Positions 1-9,781 of a stretch of DNA of 64,000 nt are shown here, in pieces (position 1 is the first letter of the stretch; each line of letters opens with the position of its first letter). This stretch comes from Erythrobacter sp. WG (GTDB taxonomy: Bacteria; Pseudomonadota; Alphaproteobacteria; Sphingomonadales; Sphingomonadaceae). The position numbers and the translations under genes are program-made. The stretch spans positions 62,001 to 126,000 of the forward strand of contig NZ_JAPFGY010000001.1 in assembly GCF_026586795.1 (NCBI RefSeq). The letters are read 5' to 3'. Below the pieces are notes generated by a model that saw only the letters and a list, made by a program, of their open reading frames with translations, was not told where the DNA came from and ran no database searches.

Positions 1-479
1 TGGTCGCGGGCCGCGCGGTGTCCTTGCGCGACATGATGCGCAAGGTCGAGGTGGTGCCCGACCAGCTCGACGCGATGGACGCGCTCCGTGTGCTCCAGTC
101 CGCCGAGGTGGCGATGGCGGTGGTCCACGACGAATACGGGCATTTCGAGGGGATCGTCACCCCCGTCGACCTGCTCACCGCGATCGTCGGCAACTTCGCG
201 AGCGACAGCGACGACGGCGATCTGCCCTCGGTGGTCGAACGCGAGGACGGCTCGCTGCTGGTCTCGGGCTCGCTCTCGGCCGATGCGCTCGCCGACCGGC
301 TGGGGCTCGAATATGGCGAGGACCGCGAATTCGGCACGGCGGCGGGTTATGCCCTGTCGGTGATGAAGAAGCTGCCGCACGAAGGCGAGCACTTCACCGA
401 TCAGGGCTGGCGCTTCGAGGTCGTCGACATGGACGGCCGCCGCATCGACAAGCTGCTGGTTAGCCGCGCGGAGGATTGA
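1..479 (+). CDS. CorC/HlyC-type transporter or ion-efflux protein, C-terminal part
   Basis: The reading frame is open to the left edge, so only the C-terminal portion is present (codons in frame from base 3). It contains the end of a second CBS domain (VVHDEYGHFEGIVTPVDLL) followed by a CorC_HlyC transporter-associated domain ending near the stop (GWRFEVVDMDGRRIDKLLV). This layout is typical of the hemolysin C/CorC family, whose N-terminal half is either a DUF21 membrane domain or absent. Which subfamily it belongs to cannot be decided without the missing 5' part. It converges on the bamF-like gene, with a gap of about 20 bp. Confidence 0.85.
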   Translation, partial: VAGRAVSLRDMMRKVEVVPDQLDAMDALRVLQSAEVAMAVVHDEYGHFEGIVTPVDLLTAIVGNFASDSDDGDLPSVVEREDGSLLVSGSLSADALADRLGLEYGEDREFGTAAGYALSVMKKLPHEGEHFTDQGWRFEVVDMDGRRIDKLLVSRAED

Positions 480-500
480 CCCCGAACGGGATCAGCGCTG

Positions 501-917
501 TCAGGCGCTGGGGATGACGGTGGCCGCCGACTGCCCGTCGCCCTCGGGGGCGGCGATGATGTCGCGGGTGACGCGGCCCTTGGCGACGGTGTTGGTGCCG
601 GTGTCGCCGACCACCGAGCGGATGCTCGGATCGGCGCGGCCCGCGCGGTCGAGCGCGCTCGTTTCCACCTTGCTGCGGGGTGCAGGGCCGCCGAACAGCG
701 CCTCGAGCGCCTGTTCGGATGCGCTGCCCTCGGTCGGGCGCGGGGCGCCGGGGGCGGGCGGGGTGAGGCTGAAATCGGGCGGCACCACCAGCGGCGCCTG
801 GCGCTGCACCGCGAACTCGTCGGGCCGGGCGCGGTTGAACACCCCGCCGCCGCCGCCACAGGCAGCAAGCATCGCCGAGGCGCCGACAGCCAAGATCAGG
901 GGTGCAGTCTTACGCAT
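501..917 (-). CDS. DUF3035 / BamF-type outer-membrane lipoprotein
   Basis: This 138-residue protein has a signal peptide ending in a lipobox (AMLAAC, Cys20), a glycine run after the cysteine and the motif RARPDEFAVQRQAPLVVPPDF. That motif is characteristic of the alphaproteobacterial DUF3035 family, which I recall as the BamF accessory lipoprotein of the outer-membrane beta-barrel assembly complex. The start at 917 was chosen because it begins the signal peptide; 24 in-frame codons upstream are not signal-like. It overlaps the 3' end of lspA by 8 bp, so it is probably translated from the same transcript. That is fitting, because LspA would process its own signal peptide. Confidence 0.75.
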   Translation of the reverse strand: MRKTAPLILAVGASAMLAACGGGGGVFNRARPDEFAVQRQAPLVVPPDFSLTPPAPGAPRPTEGSASEQALEALFGGPAPRSKVETSALDRAGRADPSIRSVVGDTGTNTVAKGRVTRDIIAAPEGDGQSAATVIPSA

Positions 918-1446
918 TGTGTTGTTCTCCACGGGGCGTGTCCCCGGTCTCGATTGCGCCCTTGTCGCGCACCAGCAGGCTGCGGGCAAGGATTATGAGG
1001 ACGCCGATGGTGATGGCGGCATCGGCGATGTTGAAGATCAGGAAGGGGCGGAAGGTGCCGATATGGAAGTCGGCATAATCGATCACGTAGCCCAGCTCGA
1101 AGCGGTCCTTGATGTTGCCGAGCGCCCCGCCGAGGATCAGCGCGAGGCCCGCAATGTCGCCGAGCTTGCGCTCGCGCAGCATCCATACCAGCACGACGAG
1201 GGCGATGCCTGCAGTCAGCGCCACCAGCCCCCAGCGCATCTCCATGTTGCTCGCCTGGAGCATCCCCAGCGAGACGCCGCGGTTCTCGGCATAGGTGAGG
1301 TCGAAGAACGGCAGCAGTTCGATCTGCCCTACCTGCCGCAGCGCCAGCGGACCGACGACCCAGAGCTTCACCGCCTGGTCGAGGATCGCCACCAGCGCGG
1401 CGAGCGCGAGGCCGATCAGCCGGTTGCGGGTGACAAGGCCGCTCAT
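910..1446 (-). CDS. lspA: Lipoprotein signal peptidase (signal peptidase II)
   Basis: LspA is an inner-membrane aspartyl protease that cleaves the signal peptide of diacylglyceryl-modified prolipoproteins. The 178-residue protein has four hydrophobic segments. The two catalytic aspartates are visible as Asp123 in VIDYADF and Asp142 in FNIADAAI, together with the conserved ENRGVSLG and GGALGNIKDR motifs. The start at 1446 was chosen because its ATG overlaps the ileS stop (ATGA); the longer in-frame extension is arginine/glycine-rich and not family-like. The order ribF-ileS-lspA is conserved widely in Proteobacteria. Confidence 0.96.
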   Translation of the reverse strand: MSGLVTRNRLIGLALAALVAILDQAVKLWVVGPLALRQVGQIELLPFFDLTYAENRGVSLGMLQASNMEMRWGLVALTAGIALVVLVWMLRERKLGDIAGLALILGGALGNIKDRFELGYVIDYADFHIGTFRPFLIFNIADAAITIGVLIILARSLLVRDKGAIETGDTPRGEQHNA

Positions 1447-4412
1447 GCCGCCGCGTCCGCGTCCATGCCCGCCACCACCGTCGTGCAGCGACCGCACAGC
1501 GCGCCGTCCTCCGCCACGTCGGGCAGGAGCCGCCAGCAGCGGCCGCACTTGTGGTGGTGGGTCTTGGCGACGGTCACGCCGTCGCCCTGCCCCCGGGTGA
1601 CTGTCGCGGTAATGAACAGCTCGGCGAGGCCCTGGTCGCTGACCCCTTCGGGGACGGCGGCGGCAGGCACTTCGACCTCCGCCTCGAGGCTCGAGCGGAT
1701 CGTCTTGTCGCGGCGCAGGGGCTCGATGGCCTCGTTCACGCTGTCACGCAGGGCTCGGAGGCTGTCCCACTTGTAGGCGAGGTCGCCGTCCTGCCAGTCG
1801 TTCGGCGCCTCGTCGAGTTCGAGCAGGTGGACGCTGCCCGCGCTCGGATAGCGGCTCGTCCAGACTTCCTCGGCGGTGAACACCAGCACCGGAGCGGCGT
1901 AGCGGATCAGCCGCTCGAACAGGATGTCGAGCACCGTGCGATAAGCCATGCGCCGCGAATCCGCCGGATCGTCGCAATAGAGCGCGTCCTTGCGGATATC
2001 GAAGAAGAAGGCCGAGAGGTCCTCGTTGCAGAAGTCGACCAGCGCGCGGACATATTCGTTGAAGTCGTAGGCGTCGATCGCGGCGTGCAGGGTCACGTCG
2101 AGCCGGAACAGCTTGTCCAGCACGTACCGTTCCAGCTCGGGCATCGCGGCGTAGGTCACCCGCTCGGCCTCGCCGAACCCGTCGAGCGCGCCCAAGAGGT
2201 AGCGGAAGGTGTTGCGCAGCTTGCGATACTGGTCGCCCACGCCCTTCAGGATTTCATCGCCGATGCGGTGATCCTCGGTGAAGTCGACCGAGAGCGCCCA
2301 CAGCCGGATGATGTCCGCGCCGTAGGTCTCCATCACCTTGAGCGGATCGACCGTGTTGCCGAGGCTCTTGGACATCTTCTTGCCCTTGGCGTCCATGGTG
2401 AAGCCGTGGGTGAGGATCTGGTCATAGGGCGCCCGGCCGCGGGTGGCGCAGGATTGCAGCAGCGAGGACTGGAACCAGCCGCGATGCTGGTCCGATCCTT
2501 CGAGATAGAGGTCGGCGGGCCAGCGCAAGTCCGGCCAGCGCCCGCTTTCGAGTGTGAAGGCGTGGGTGCAGCCCGAATCGAACCACACGTCGAGGATGTC
2601 GGTGACCATCTCGAACTCGGCAGGGTCGTGGTCCGGGCCGAGGAACGCGGCCTTGTTGGCGCTGTTCCACGCGTCCATGCCTTCCGCGTTCACGGCCGCG
2701 ACGATGCGGGCGTTCACTTCGGCGTCTTGCAAATACGAGCCGTCAGGCCGCACGAACAGCGTGATCGGCACGCCCCAAGCGCGCTGGCGGGAGAGCACCC
2801 AGTCGGGCCGCCCCTCCACCATCGCGCCGATGCGGTTGCGGCCCTTGCCGGGGGTGAACTGGACGCGGGCGATTTCGGCGAGGGCGGTGCTGCGCAGCGT
2901 CTCGACTTCGCTCGACGCGAACGGCTGGGGGGTGGTGTTCTCAACTCCGTTCGTGTCGAGCGTAGTCGAGACACCCGGCAAGGGCTTGTCCATCGGCACG
3001 AACCATTGCGGCGTGCAGCGGAAGATCACCTTGGCCTTGGAGCGCCACGAATGCGGGTAGGAGTGCTGGTAGTTGTCGCAAGCGGCAAGCAGCGCGCCTT
3101 TTTCTTTCAAACGGCTACAGATCGGCCCGTCAGGCGCATTGAATTTGGGGTTGATGACGCTCCCCATTCCGCCGAGCCAGAGCCAGTCATCGCGATACTT
3201 GCCGTCGTCCGTCACGGCGAAGACGGGGTTGATGCCGTTGGCCTTGCACAGCTCGAAGTCGTCCTCGCCGTGATCGGGCGCCATGTGGACGAGGCCCGTG
3301 CCGCTTTCGGTGGTGACGAAGTCGCCGGGGAGCAGAGGGCGCGCAGTTTCGAAGAAACCGCCAAGGGAATGCATCGGATGGCGGGCCTTGGTGCCAGCCA
3401 GCGCCGATCCCTTGATTTCGCGCTCAATGTCCCAGCGCATGTCGGGGAAGTTCATTGCGCCAAGGTCGCGCTGCATCTGGCTTACGACCCGATCACGAAG
3501 CGCGGGCTCCAGTGCCTTTGCCACGAGAAAGCGCTTACCAAGCCATGCGCTATCAGGGTCCTCGACGCCATCGAGACCGACCTTGGTCACGCGGGCCACG
3601 ACATAATCAACCTCAGGCCCATAGGCCAAAGCCTGGTTCACCGGGATCGTCCACGGCGTCGTCGTCCAGATTACCGCGTGGGCGCCGACCAGTTCGGGGA
3701 TCGGGCTTTCGACGATCTCGAACGCCACATCGATCTGGGTCGAGGTGATGTCCTCGTATTCGACCTCCGCCTCGGCCAGCGCGGTCTGTTCGACCGGGGA
3801 CCACATCACCGGCTTGGAGCCGCGATAGAGGTTCCCCGCCTCGGCCAGCTTGAGCAGCTCGGCGACGATCACCGCCTCGCTCTCCTTCTGCATGGTGAGG
3901 TAGGGGTGGTCCCAATCGCCCATGATGCCGAGGCGCTTCAATTGCCCGCGCTGCACGTCGACCCATTGTTGGGCGTAGGCGCGGCACTCGTCGCGGAAGG
4001 CTTTCACCGCCGCCTCGTCACGCCCGGCACCGGTGAGGACGGGCTTGGCCTTCTTGTCCTTGCGGTACTGCTCCTCGACCTTCCACTCGATGGGCAGGCC
4101 GTGGCAGTCCCAGCCGGGCACGTAAGGCGCGTCTTTGCCGATCAGGTTCTGCGTGCGGCAGACCATGTCCTTGAGGATGTGATTGAGCGCGTGGCCGATA
4201 TGCATGTCGCCGTTGGCGTAGGGCGGGCCGTCGTGGAGGATGAACTTCTCCCGCCCCCGGCGGCTGCTGCGAAGCTGATCGTAGAGGCCCTCCTGCTCCC
4301 AGCGCGCGGCGATGCCCGGCTCCTTCTGCGGAAGGCCGGCCTTCATGGGGAAATCGGTCTTCGGCAGGAAGACGGTGTCCCGGTAATCGCGCTGCGTGCT
4401 GTCGTCGCTCAT
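1443..4412 (-). CDS. ileS: Isoleucyl-tRNA synthetase
   Basis: IleS attaches isoleucine to tRNA-Ile. At 989 residues it is slightly long for a bacterial enzyme. The class I signatures are present: HIGH at residues 71-74 and KMSKS at 679-683. A C-terminal zinc-binding segment with CGRC and CGRC pairs lies near residues 955-975. The extra length is explained in part by about 26 residues near 479-505 (including TTLDTNGVENTTPQPFASSE), between FVPMDKPL and the conserved stretch leading to GRNRIGAMVEGRPDWVLSR. These residues are encoded by an in-frame palindromic repeat (2899-2975). The frame is uninterrupted and the rest of the enzyme looks intact. The stop overlaps lspA by 4 bp. Confidence 0.98.
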   Translation of the reverse strand: MSDDSTQRDYRDTVFLPKTDFPMKAGLPQKEPGIAARWEQEGLYDQLRSSRRGREKFILHDGPPYANGDMHIGHALNHILKDMVCRTQNLIGKDAPYVPGWDCHGLPIEWKVEEQYRKDKKAKPVLTGAGRDEAAVKAFRDECRAYAQQWVDVQRGQLKRLGIMGDWDHPYLTMQKESEAVIVAELLKLAEAGNLYRGSKPVMWSPVEQTALAEAEVEYEDITSTQIDVAFEIVESPIPELVGAHAVIWTTTPWTIPVNQALAYGPEVDYVVARVTKVGLDGVEDPDSAWLGKRFLVAKALEPALRDRVVSQMQRDLGAMNFPDMRWDIEREIKGSALAGTKARHPMHSLGGFFETARPLLPGDFVTTESGTGLVHMAPDHGEDDFELCKANGINPVFAVTDDGKYRDDWLWLGGMGSVINPKFNAPDGPICSRLKEKGALLAACDNYQHSYPHSWRSKAKVIFRCTPQWFVPMDKPLPGVSTTLDTNGVENTTPQPFASSEVETLRSTALAEIARVQFTPGKGRNRIGAMVEGRPDWVLSRQRAWGVPITLFVRPDGSYLQDAEVNARIVAAVNAEGMDAWNSANKAAFLGPDHDPAEFEMVTDILDVWFDSGCTHAFTLESGRWPDLRWPADLYLEGSDQHRGWFQSSLLQSCATRGRAPYDQILTHGFTMDAKGKKMSKSLGNTVDPLKVMETYGADIIRLWALSVDFTEDHRIGDEILKGVGDQYRKLRNTFRYLLGALDGFGEAERVTYAAMPELERYVLDKLFRLDVTLHAAIDAYDFNEYVRALVDFCNEDLSAFFFDIRKDALYCDDPADSRRMAYRTVLDILFERLIRYAAPVLVFTAEEVWTSRYPSAGSVHLLELDEAPNDWQDGDLAYKWDSLRALRDSVNEAIEPLRRDKTIRSSLEAEVEVPAAAVPEGVSDQGLAELFITATVTRGQGDGVTVAKTHHHKCGRCWRLLPDVAEDGALCGRCTTVVAGMDADAAA
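2899..2975. repeat. Palindromic repeat inserted in frame within ileS
   Basis: The left arm (2899-2924) and right arm (2947-2975) are near-perfect inverted copies around a spacer of about 22 bp; the core reads GTCTCGACTTCGCTCGAC. The same arm sequence recurs at 33341-33409, 57758-57822 and 58185-58257, where it lies between genes. The ileS copy keeps the reading frame and adds residues that other IleS proteins lack at this point. Confidence 0.9.
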
Positions 4413-4453
4413 GGTGCGCGGGGCCTTAGCCGCAAGTACCGTCAGTGCAAAGA

Positions 4454-4540
4454 CTCGTCATTGCGAGCGGCGAAGCCGCGCGGCAATCCAGAGTGTGCGC
4501 GTGCCGCCCTGGATTGCCGCGCTACGCTCGCAATGACGAG
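4454..4540. repeat. REP-like inverted repeat between ribF and ileS
   Basis: The left arm (4454-4491) begins CTCGTCATTGCGAGCG and ends CGGCAATCCAG. The right arm (4509-4540) is its inverted copy with a small internal deletion. This is a common alphaproteobacterial intergenic palindrome. The right arm carries the stop codon of ribF and its last few codons. Confidence 0.85.
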
Positions 4541-5462
4541 GAAAGGAGCCGCCGAGCTTCAGCGCAGTCCTTGTCCATCTGTTCGATCAGGGCATCGAGG
4601 CTGTCGAACTTCGCCTCTCCGCGCAGGTAGTGGTGGAAGGCGATCTCGATCTCCTGCCCATAAAGATCGCCGGAGAAATCGAAGAAATAGGGCTCGAGCA
4701 GCTCCTTGGGCGGCTCGAACTGCGGGCGGATGCCGATATTGGCCGCGCCTTGCAGGACCTCGCCAGTGGCGAGGATGCGGCCTGTCACGGCGTAGATGCC
4801 GTATTTGGGGCGGATGTAGTTCTCGACCCCGAGGTTGGCGGTGGGGTAGCCGATCGTGCGCCCGCGCTTGTCGCCGTGCTCGACGATGCCGCGGATCGCG
4901 AAGGGGCGGGTGAGGAGGCGCGCGGCCTCCTGCGGGTCGCCATTGCGAAGGGCCTCGCGGATGCGGCTGGAGGAGACCACCTCGCCATCCGAAGCCACGG
5001 CCTCGACCACGCGCGAATGCAAGCCCAGCTCGCCGCCGAGCGTGCGCAGCAGTTCGACATTGCCCTTGGCGCCGCGCCCGAAGGTGAAGTCCCCGCCGGT
5101 CACCACCCCGTGCGCGCCGAAACGGCTCACGAGGATCTCCCGGATGAAGTCCTCCGCGCTCGTGCCGGCAAGGTCCCGGTCGAAGTGGAACACCAGCATC
5201 GCCGTCGCCCCTGCGGCGAGATAGAGCTCCTGGCGCTGCTCCAGCGTCGTCAGCCGGAAGGGCGGGAGTTCGGGCTTGAAGACGCTCACCGGGTGGGGAT
5301 CGAAGGTGGCGATGATCGAGGGGCGGCCCTCGTCGTGCGCCCAAGCGATCGCCTCGCCCGCGACGGCCTGATGCCCGCGGTGGAACCCGTCGAAATTGCC
5401 GAGCGCGATGACCGCGCCGCGCAGCGCCTCGGGGACGGGATCGCGGTGATCGAGCCAGCGCA

Positions 5463-5463
<1 letters not shown>
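4522..5463 (-). CDS. ribF: Bifunctional riboflavin kinase / FAD synthetase
   Basis: RibF phosphorylates riboflavin to FMN and adenylates FMN to FAD. The N-terminal nucleotidyltransferase domain has GNFDGFHRGH (residues 22-31) and SSSRIRE (164-170). The C-terminal flavokinase domain has GRTIGYPTANL (about 201-211). The length of 313 residues is usual. The start at 5463 shares one base with the folA stop (TGATG), which indicates translational coupling. The last codons and the TAG stop lie inside the right arm of a palindromic repeat, so the extreme C-terminus is supplied by the repeat. Longer open frames upstream on this strand are out-of-frame readings of folA and purK. Confidence 0.97.
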
Positions 5464-7015
<1,552 letters not shown>

Positions 7016-7030
7016 ATCCTCGTTTCTACC

Positions 7031-7122
7031 CCGTTCGCCCTGAGCTCGTCGAAGGGCCGTTCTTCTTCTTCGGCGGGGGCATAGAGAAAAGTGCAGGGCT
7101 TCGACAAGCTCAGCCCGAACGG
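7031..7122. repeat. Inverted repeat between purE and purK
   Basis: The arms at 7031-7057 and 7096-7122 match as inverted copies (CCGTTCGCCCTGAGCTCGTC against the reverse of CAAGCTCAGCCCGAACGG), with a spacer of about 38 bp. The arms resemble the GTTCG...TCGA repeat family seen elsewhere in the window but have a different core (CCTGAGCTCGTCGAAGG). Confidence 0.8.
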
Positions 7123-7132
7123 AAAATCGCCG

Positions 7133-7627
7133 TCAGCCCTCCGGCACCTCGCCGACCGCGGCGGTCTTGGCCGCGCGCCAGTCCTGGAGGCGCTCGGAGA
7201 GGTCCTCGTCCGACAGCGCCAGAATCGACGCCGCCAGCAGGCCTGCGTTCTTCGCCCCCGCCTCGCCGATCGCGAGCGTGCCGACGGGCACGCCGCCGGG
7301 CATCTGCACGATCGAGAGCAGGCTATCCATGCCGCTCAAGGCCCTGGACTGCACCGGCACGCCCAGCACCGGCAGGTGCGTCATGCTGGCGATCATGCCG
7401 GGGAGGTGCGCCGCCCCGCCCGCGCCCGCGATGATCACCGAGAACCCCTCGCCCTCGGCCCCCTTGGCGAAGGCCACCATCCTGTCGGGGGTGCGGTGCG
7501 CCGAGACGATCCGCGCCTCGTAGGCGACCTCGAGCTCGTCCAGCACCTCGGCGGCGCATTGCATGGTCGGCCAGTCCGACTGGCTGCCCATCACGATTGC
7601 GACCTTGCCCCCGATGGTGTCCATCAT
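7133..7627 (-). CDS. purE: N5-carboxyaminoimidazole ribonucleotide mutase
   Basis: PurE converts N5-CAIR to CAIR, the step after PurK. The 164-residue protein has the phosphate- and substrate-binding motifs [35 protein letters not shown] and LGVPVQS of class I PurE. The first codons are ATGATG, and the first ATG overlaps the gpmA stop by 4 bp, so it is probably co-translated with gpmA. Purine genes paired with gpmA suggest a housekeeping transcript rather than dedicated purine regulation. Confidence 0.97.
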   Translation of the reverse strand: MMDTIGGKVAIVMGSQSDWPTMQCAAEVLDELEVAYEARIVSAHRTPDRMVAFAKGAEGEGFSVIIAGAGGAAHLPGMIASMTHLPVLGVPVQSRALSGMDSLLSIVQMPGGVPVGTLAIGEAGAKNAGLLAASILALSDEDLSERLQDWRAAKTAAVGEVPEG

Positions 7628-8310
7628 GCGTCCTTCAGGTAATACCGCTCGCCCGTCACGGCGCCGCCGTCGAAGTCGTAGATGATCGGCTGGCCGGTGG
7701 GAATCTCGAGATCGGTGATGTCCGCGTCGGAAATGCCCGAGAGGTGCTTGACCAGCGCGCGCAAGCTATTGCCGTGCGCGGCGATGATCACCGTCTCGCC
7801 GGCCGCGAGCACGGGCAGGATCGCGCTCTCCCAGTAGGGCAGCACCCGCTCGATGGTGAGCTTGAGGCTTTCCGTCGATGGGATCGCGATCCCGGCATAG
7901 CGCGCGTCCGCCGCGAGATCGAATGCGCTCCCCGCTTCCAGCACCGGCGGCGGGATGTCGAAGGAGCGGCGCCAGATCTTGACCTGCTCGTCGCCGTGCT
8001 TCGCGGCGGTCTCGGCCTTGTCGAGCCCGGTGAGGCCGCCGTAGTGCCGCTCGTTCAGGCGCCAGTCCTTGACCTCGGGGATCCACAGGCGCCCGGCCGC
8101 TTCCAGCGCGAGGTGCAGCGTCTTGATCGCGCGGGTCTGCAAGGAGGTGAAGGCATAGGAGGGCAGCACGCCCTTTTCGCGCATCAGCGCGCCCGCCGCG
8201 CTCGCCTCGGCAACCCCCTTATCGGTAAGATCGACGTCCCACCACCCGGTGAAGCGGTTTTCGAGGTTCCACTGGCTCTGGCCGTGGCGGACGAGGATGA
8301 GCTTGGGCAT
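7624..8310 (-). CDS. gpmA: 2,3-bisphosphoglycerate-dependent phosphoglycerate mutase
   Basis: GpmA interconverts 3- and 2-phosphoglycerate in glycolysis and gluconeogenesis. The 228-residue protein carries the phosphohistidine motif [10 protein letters not shown] (His9), [12 protein letters not shown] and the second catalytic histidine in [10 protein letters not shown]. The length fits the dPGM family. It is the first gene of the minus-strand cluster that runs to the bamF-like gene at 501, so the promoter should lie in the 65 bp upstream or further back, beyond the small gene at 8376-8537. Confidence 0.96.
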   Translation of the reverse strand: MPKLILVRHGQSQWNLENRFTGWWDVDLTDKGVAEASAAGALMREKGVLPSYAFTSLQTRAIKTLHLALEAAGRLWIPEVKDWRLNERHYGGLTGLDKAETAAKHGDEQVKIWRRSFDIPPPVLEAGSAFDLAADARYAGIAIPSTESLKLTIERVLPYWESAILPVLAAGETVIIAAHGNSLRALVKHLSGISDADITDLEIPTGQPIIYDFDGGAVTGERYYLKDA

Positions 8311-8375
8311 GGTGTCTCCGGATTGCCGGCCTGCGGCGGGGGCGGCCTGGTCCTCTGGGGAATGGAGCGGCGGCG

Positions 8376-8537
8376 TTAGCTTTCCGGCGCGGGATTGGGA
8401 AGGGCCTGCGCATCGTGCGAATCGCCCGCCAGCGCCGCCACCGCGCGGGCCTGCGCCTTGCGGCGGCGCAGGTTGTCGCGCAGCCGGGCCGCCAGCCGCT
8501 CTTCGCGGGACAGATTCTTGCGAGGCGCTTCACCCAT
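8376..8537 (-). CDS. Small conserved basic protein (SREERLAARLR motif)
   Basis: This 53-residue reading frame contains NLSREERLAARLRDNLRRRK, an arginine-rich amphipathic stretch that I recognise from small hypothetical proteins found across alphaproteobacteria. The function is unknown. The start at 8537 gives the family-like N-terminus (MGEAPRKNLS); an alternative ATG at 8570 adds 11 residues. The open frame extends further upstream only because it reads through the tRNA gene antisense. It lies just upstream of gpmA on the same strand. Confidence 0.6.
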   Translation of the reverse strand: MGEAPRKNLSREERLAARLRDNLRRRKAQARAVAALAGDSHDAQALPNPAPES

Positions 8538-8624
8538 GCGTAACGCCTTGCCGATATGCCGCGCCTTCATCAAGTCCGCTTGACAATGAGGGGACGCGCG
8601 ACAATAGCGCGCGCCCATACCGGC

Positions 8625-8699
8625 GCTGCTGTAGCTCAGTGGTAGAGCGCACCCTTGGTAAGGGTGAGGTCGGGAGTTCAATCCTCCCCAGCAGCACCA
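8625..8699 (+). tRNA. tRNA-Thr (anticodon GGT)
   Basis: The acceptor stem GCTGCTG pairs with CAGCAGC (8689-8695), the discriminator base is A and the 3' CCA is encoded at 8697-8699. The D-arm contains AGCTCAGTGGTAGAGC, the anticodon stem-loop is CACCC-TTGGTAA-GGGTG with GGT at the anticodon position, and the T-arm contains GTTCAATC. There is no adjacent integrase or duplicated tRNA 3' end, so it is not an obvious insertion site. Confidence 0.96.
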
Positions 8700-8826
8700 G
8701 TAGGTCACGAGGTTTCGCCCACAGTGGGTCGCCCCGCTTCATTACATTCGTTAACCATGCCACTCTTGCCGGCTATCGGCCGGACGCGCGATCATGCGTG
8801 CAGGGGGATCGCATGGGGGTTCTTGA

Positions 8827-9732
8827 ATGTCGGGCGCAGTCGCTTCGCGGTATGTCGCGTCGTTCTTCATCGAATTGTTCAGTGAATTCTTGCGGTTCGG
8901 GGTTCATCAGAACCACCTGACGGTCGAGGAGGTCGCGATCATCTGCGTCGTCGCCTCGGAAAGCACCCGTGATCTTCGGCGGGACCCCTTCGCAACCCGC
9001 ACCTTCGGCGGGGAAGAGCGCGCGATCCCGGACGAGGCGCGGCCTTCGGTCAGCCTCAAGTTCATCCACACCAGCCTCGGCATGAGCCGCGAGACCACCC
9101 GCCGCCGGGTCATGGGCCTCGTCGAGCGCGGCTACCTGAAGCGGTCGGGACGCGGCGTCTTCTTCCCCGCACAGGTCGGGCCGGATGACTACACCCGGGA
9201 CATCCGCAATTTTCTCGTGCGCAAGCTCAGGGACCTCGATGGCTACCTGGAGAAGATTCCCGACTCATCGGCGCACGCAAAGGTGCTCTTGGCCCACATT
9301 GGGCTGCCGACATTGCCCGACATGGTGAATCAAACGATTGCAGAGGCGGGATGCTGCTCCCCTTCGGATCGCACCATGAAACAGAACAAAGGGACCGCCG
9401 TGTTGCCGCCGCTGGCTGCGGTGGGCGAGGCCATCGCCAAGGGTCGCAGGCGGCGCCGCCTGTCGACGCTCCGGGTCGCGCAGATCACGCGCATTCCGGA
9501 GCGTTACGTGCGATGCATCGAAGCCGGCGATTTCGCCAGCCTGCCCGGCAAGCCCTTCGTCTTCGGGTTCACCCGCACGATCTGCACCCTGCTCGAACTG
9601 GACGCGGAGCCCTTCATCCGGGTGATCGCCGCACAGATGTATGCCCGCTGCACCGAGACGCCGGGCATCCATCCCCCCGCCTGGTCGCCCGGCGCGATGC
9701 TGCGGCGCATGGCATTCGCCCGCCGCGCCTGA
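8827..9732 (+). CDS. Putative transcriptional regulator: winged helix plus RodZ-type HTH
   Basis: The 301-residue protein appears to have two DNA-binding modules. Residues about 75-115 (SLKFIHTSLGMSRETTRRRV followed by LVERGYLKR) look like a winged helix-turn-helix. Residues about 198-270 (AVGEAIAKGRRRR, VAQITRIPERYVRCIEAGDF, LPGKPFVFGFTRT) match the HTH_25 domain normally found at the N-terminus of RodZ. No membrane segment follows, unlike RodZ. An internal ATG at 9376 could in principle start the HTH_25 half alone, but no ribosome binding site is obvious there. The exact function is unknown. Confidence 0.75.
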   Translation: MSGAVASRYVASFFIELFSEFLRFGVHQNHLTVEEVAIICVVASESTRDLRRDPFATRTFGGEERAIPDEARPSVSLKFIHTSLGMSRETTRRRVMGLVERGYLKRSGRGVFFPAQVGPDDYTRDIRNFLVRKLRDLDGYLEKIPDSSAHAKVLLAHIGLPTLPDMVNQTIAEAGCCSPSDRTMKQNKGTAVLPPLAAVGEAIAKGRRRRRLSTLRVAQITRIPERYVRCIEAGDFASLPGKPFVFGFTRTICTLLELDAEPFIRVIAAQMYARCTETPGIHPPAWSPGAMLRRMAFARRA

Positions 9733-9781
9733 CATCGCAATTGCGCTGGCAGCATGGGTGACCGGCTGTATAGAGCGGCTC

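Noticed and set aside
1551..4913. A 1120-codon plus-strand frame opposite ileS.
   Set aside because: It is the antisense shadow of ileS, with histidine-, arginine- and valine-rich composition and no domain.
8625..9732. tRNA-Thr as an integration site for a genomic island.
   Set aside because: No integrase, no repeated tRNA 3' end and only ordinary regulator and enzyme genes follow, so nothing supports an inserted element.
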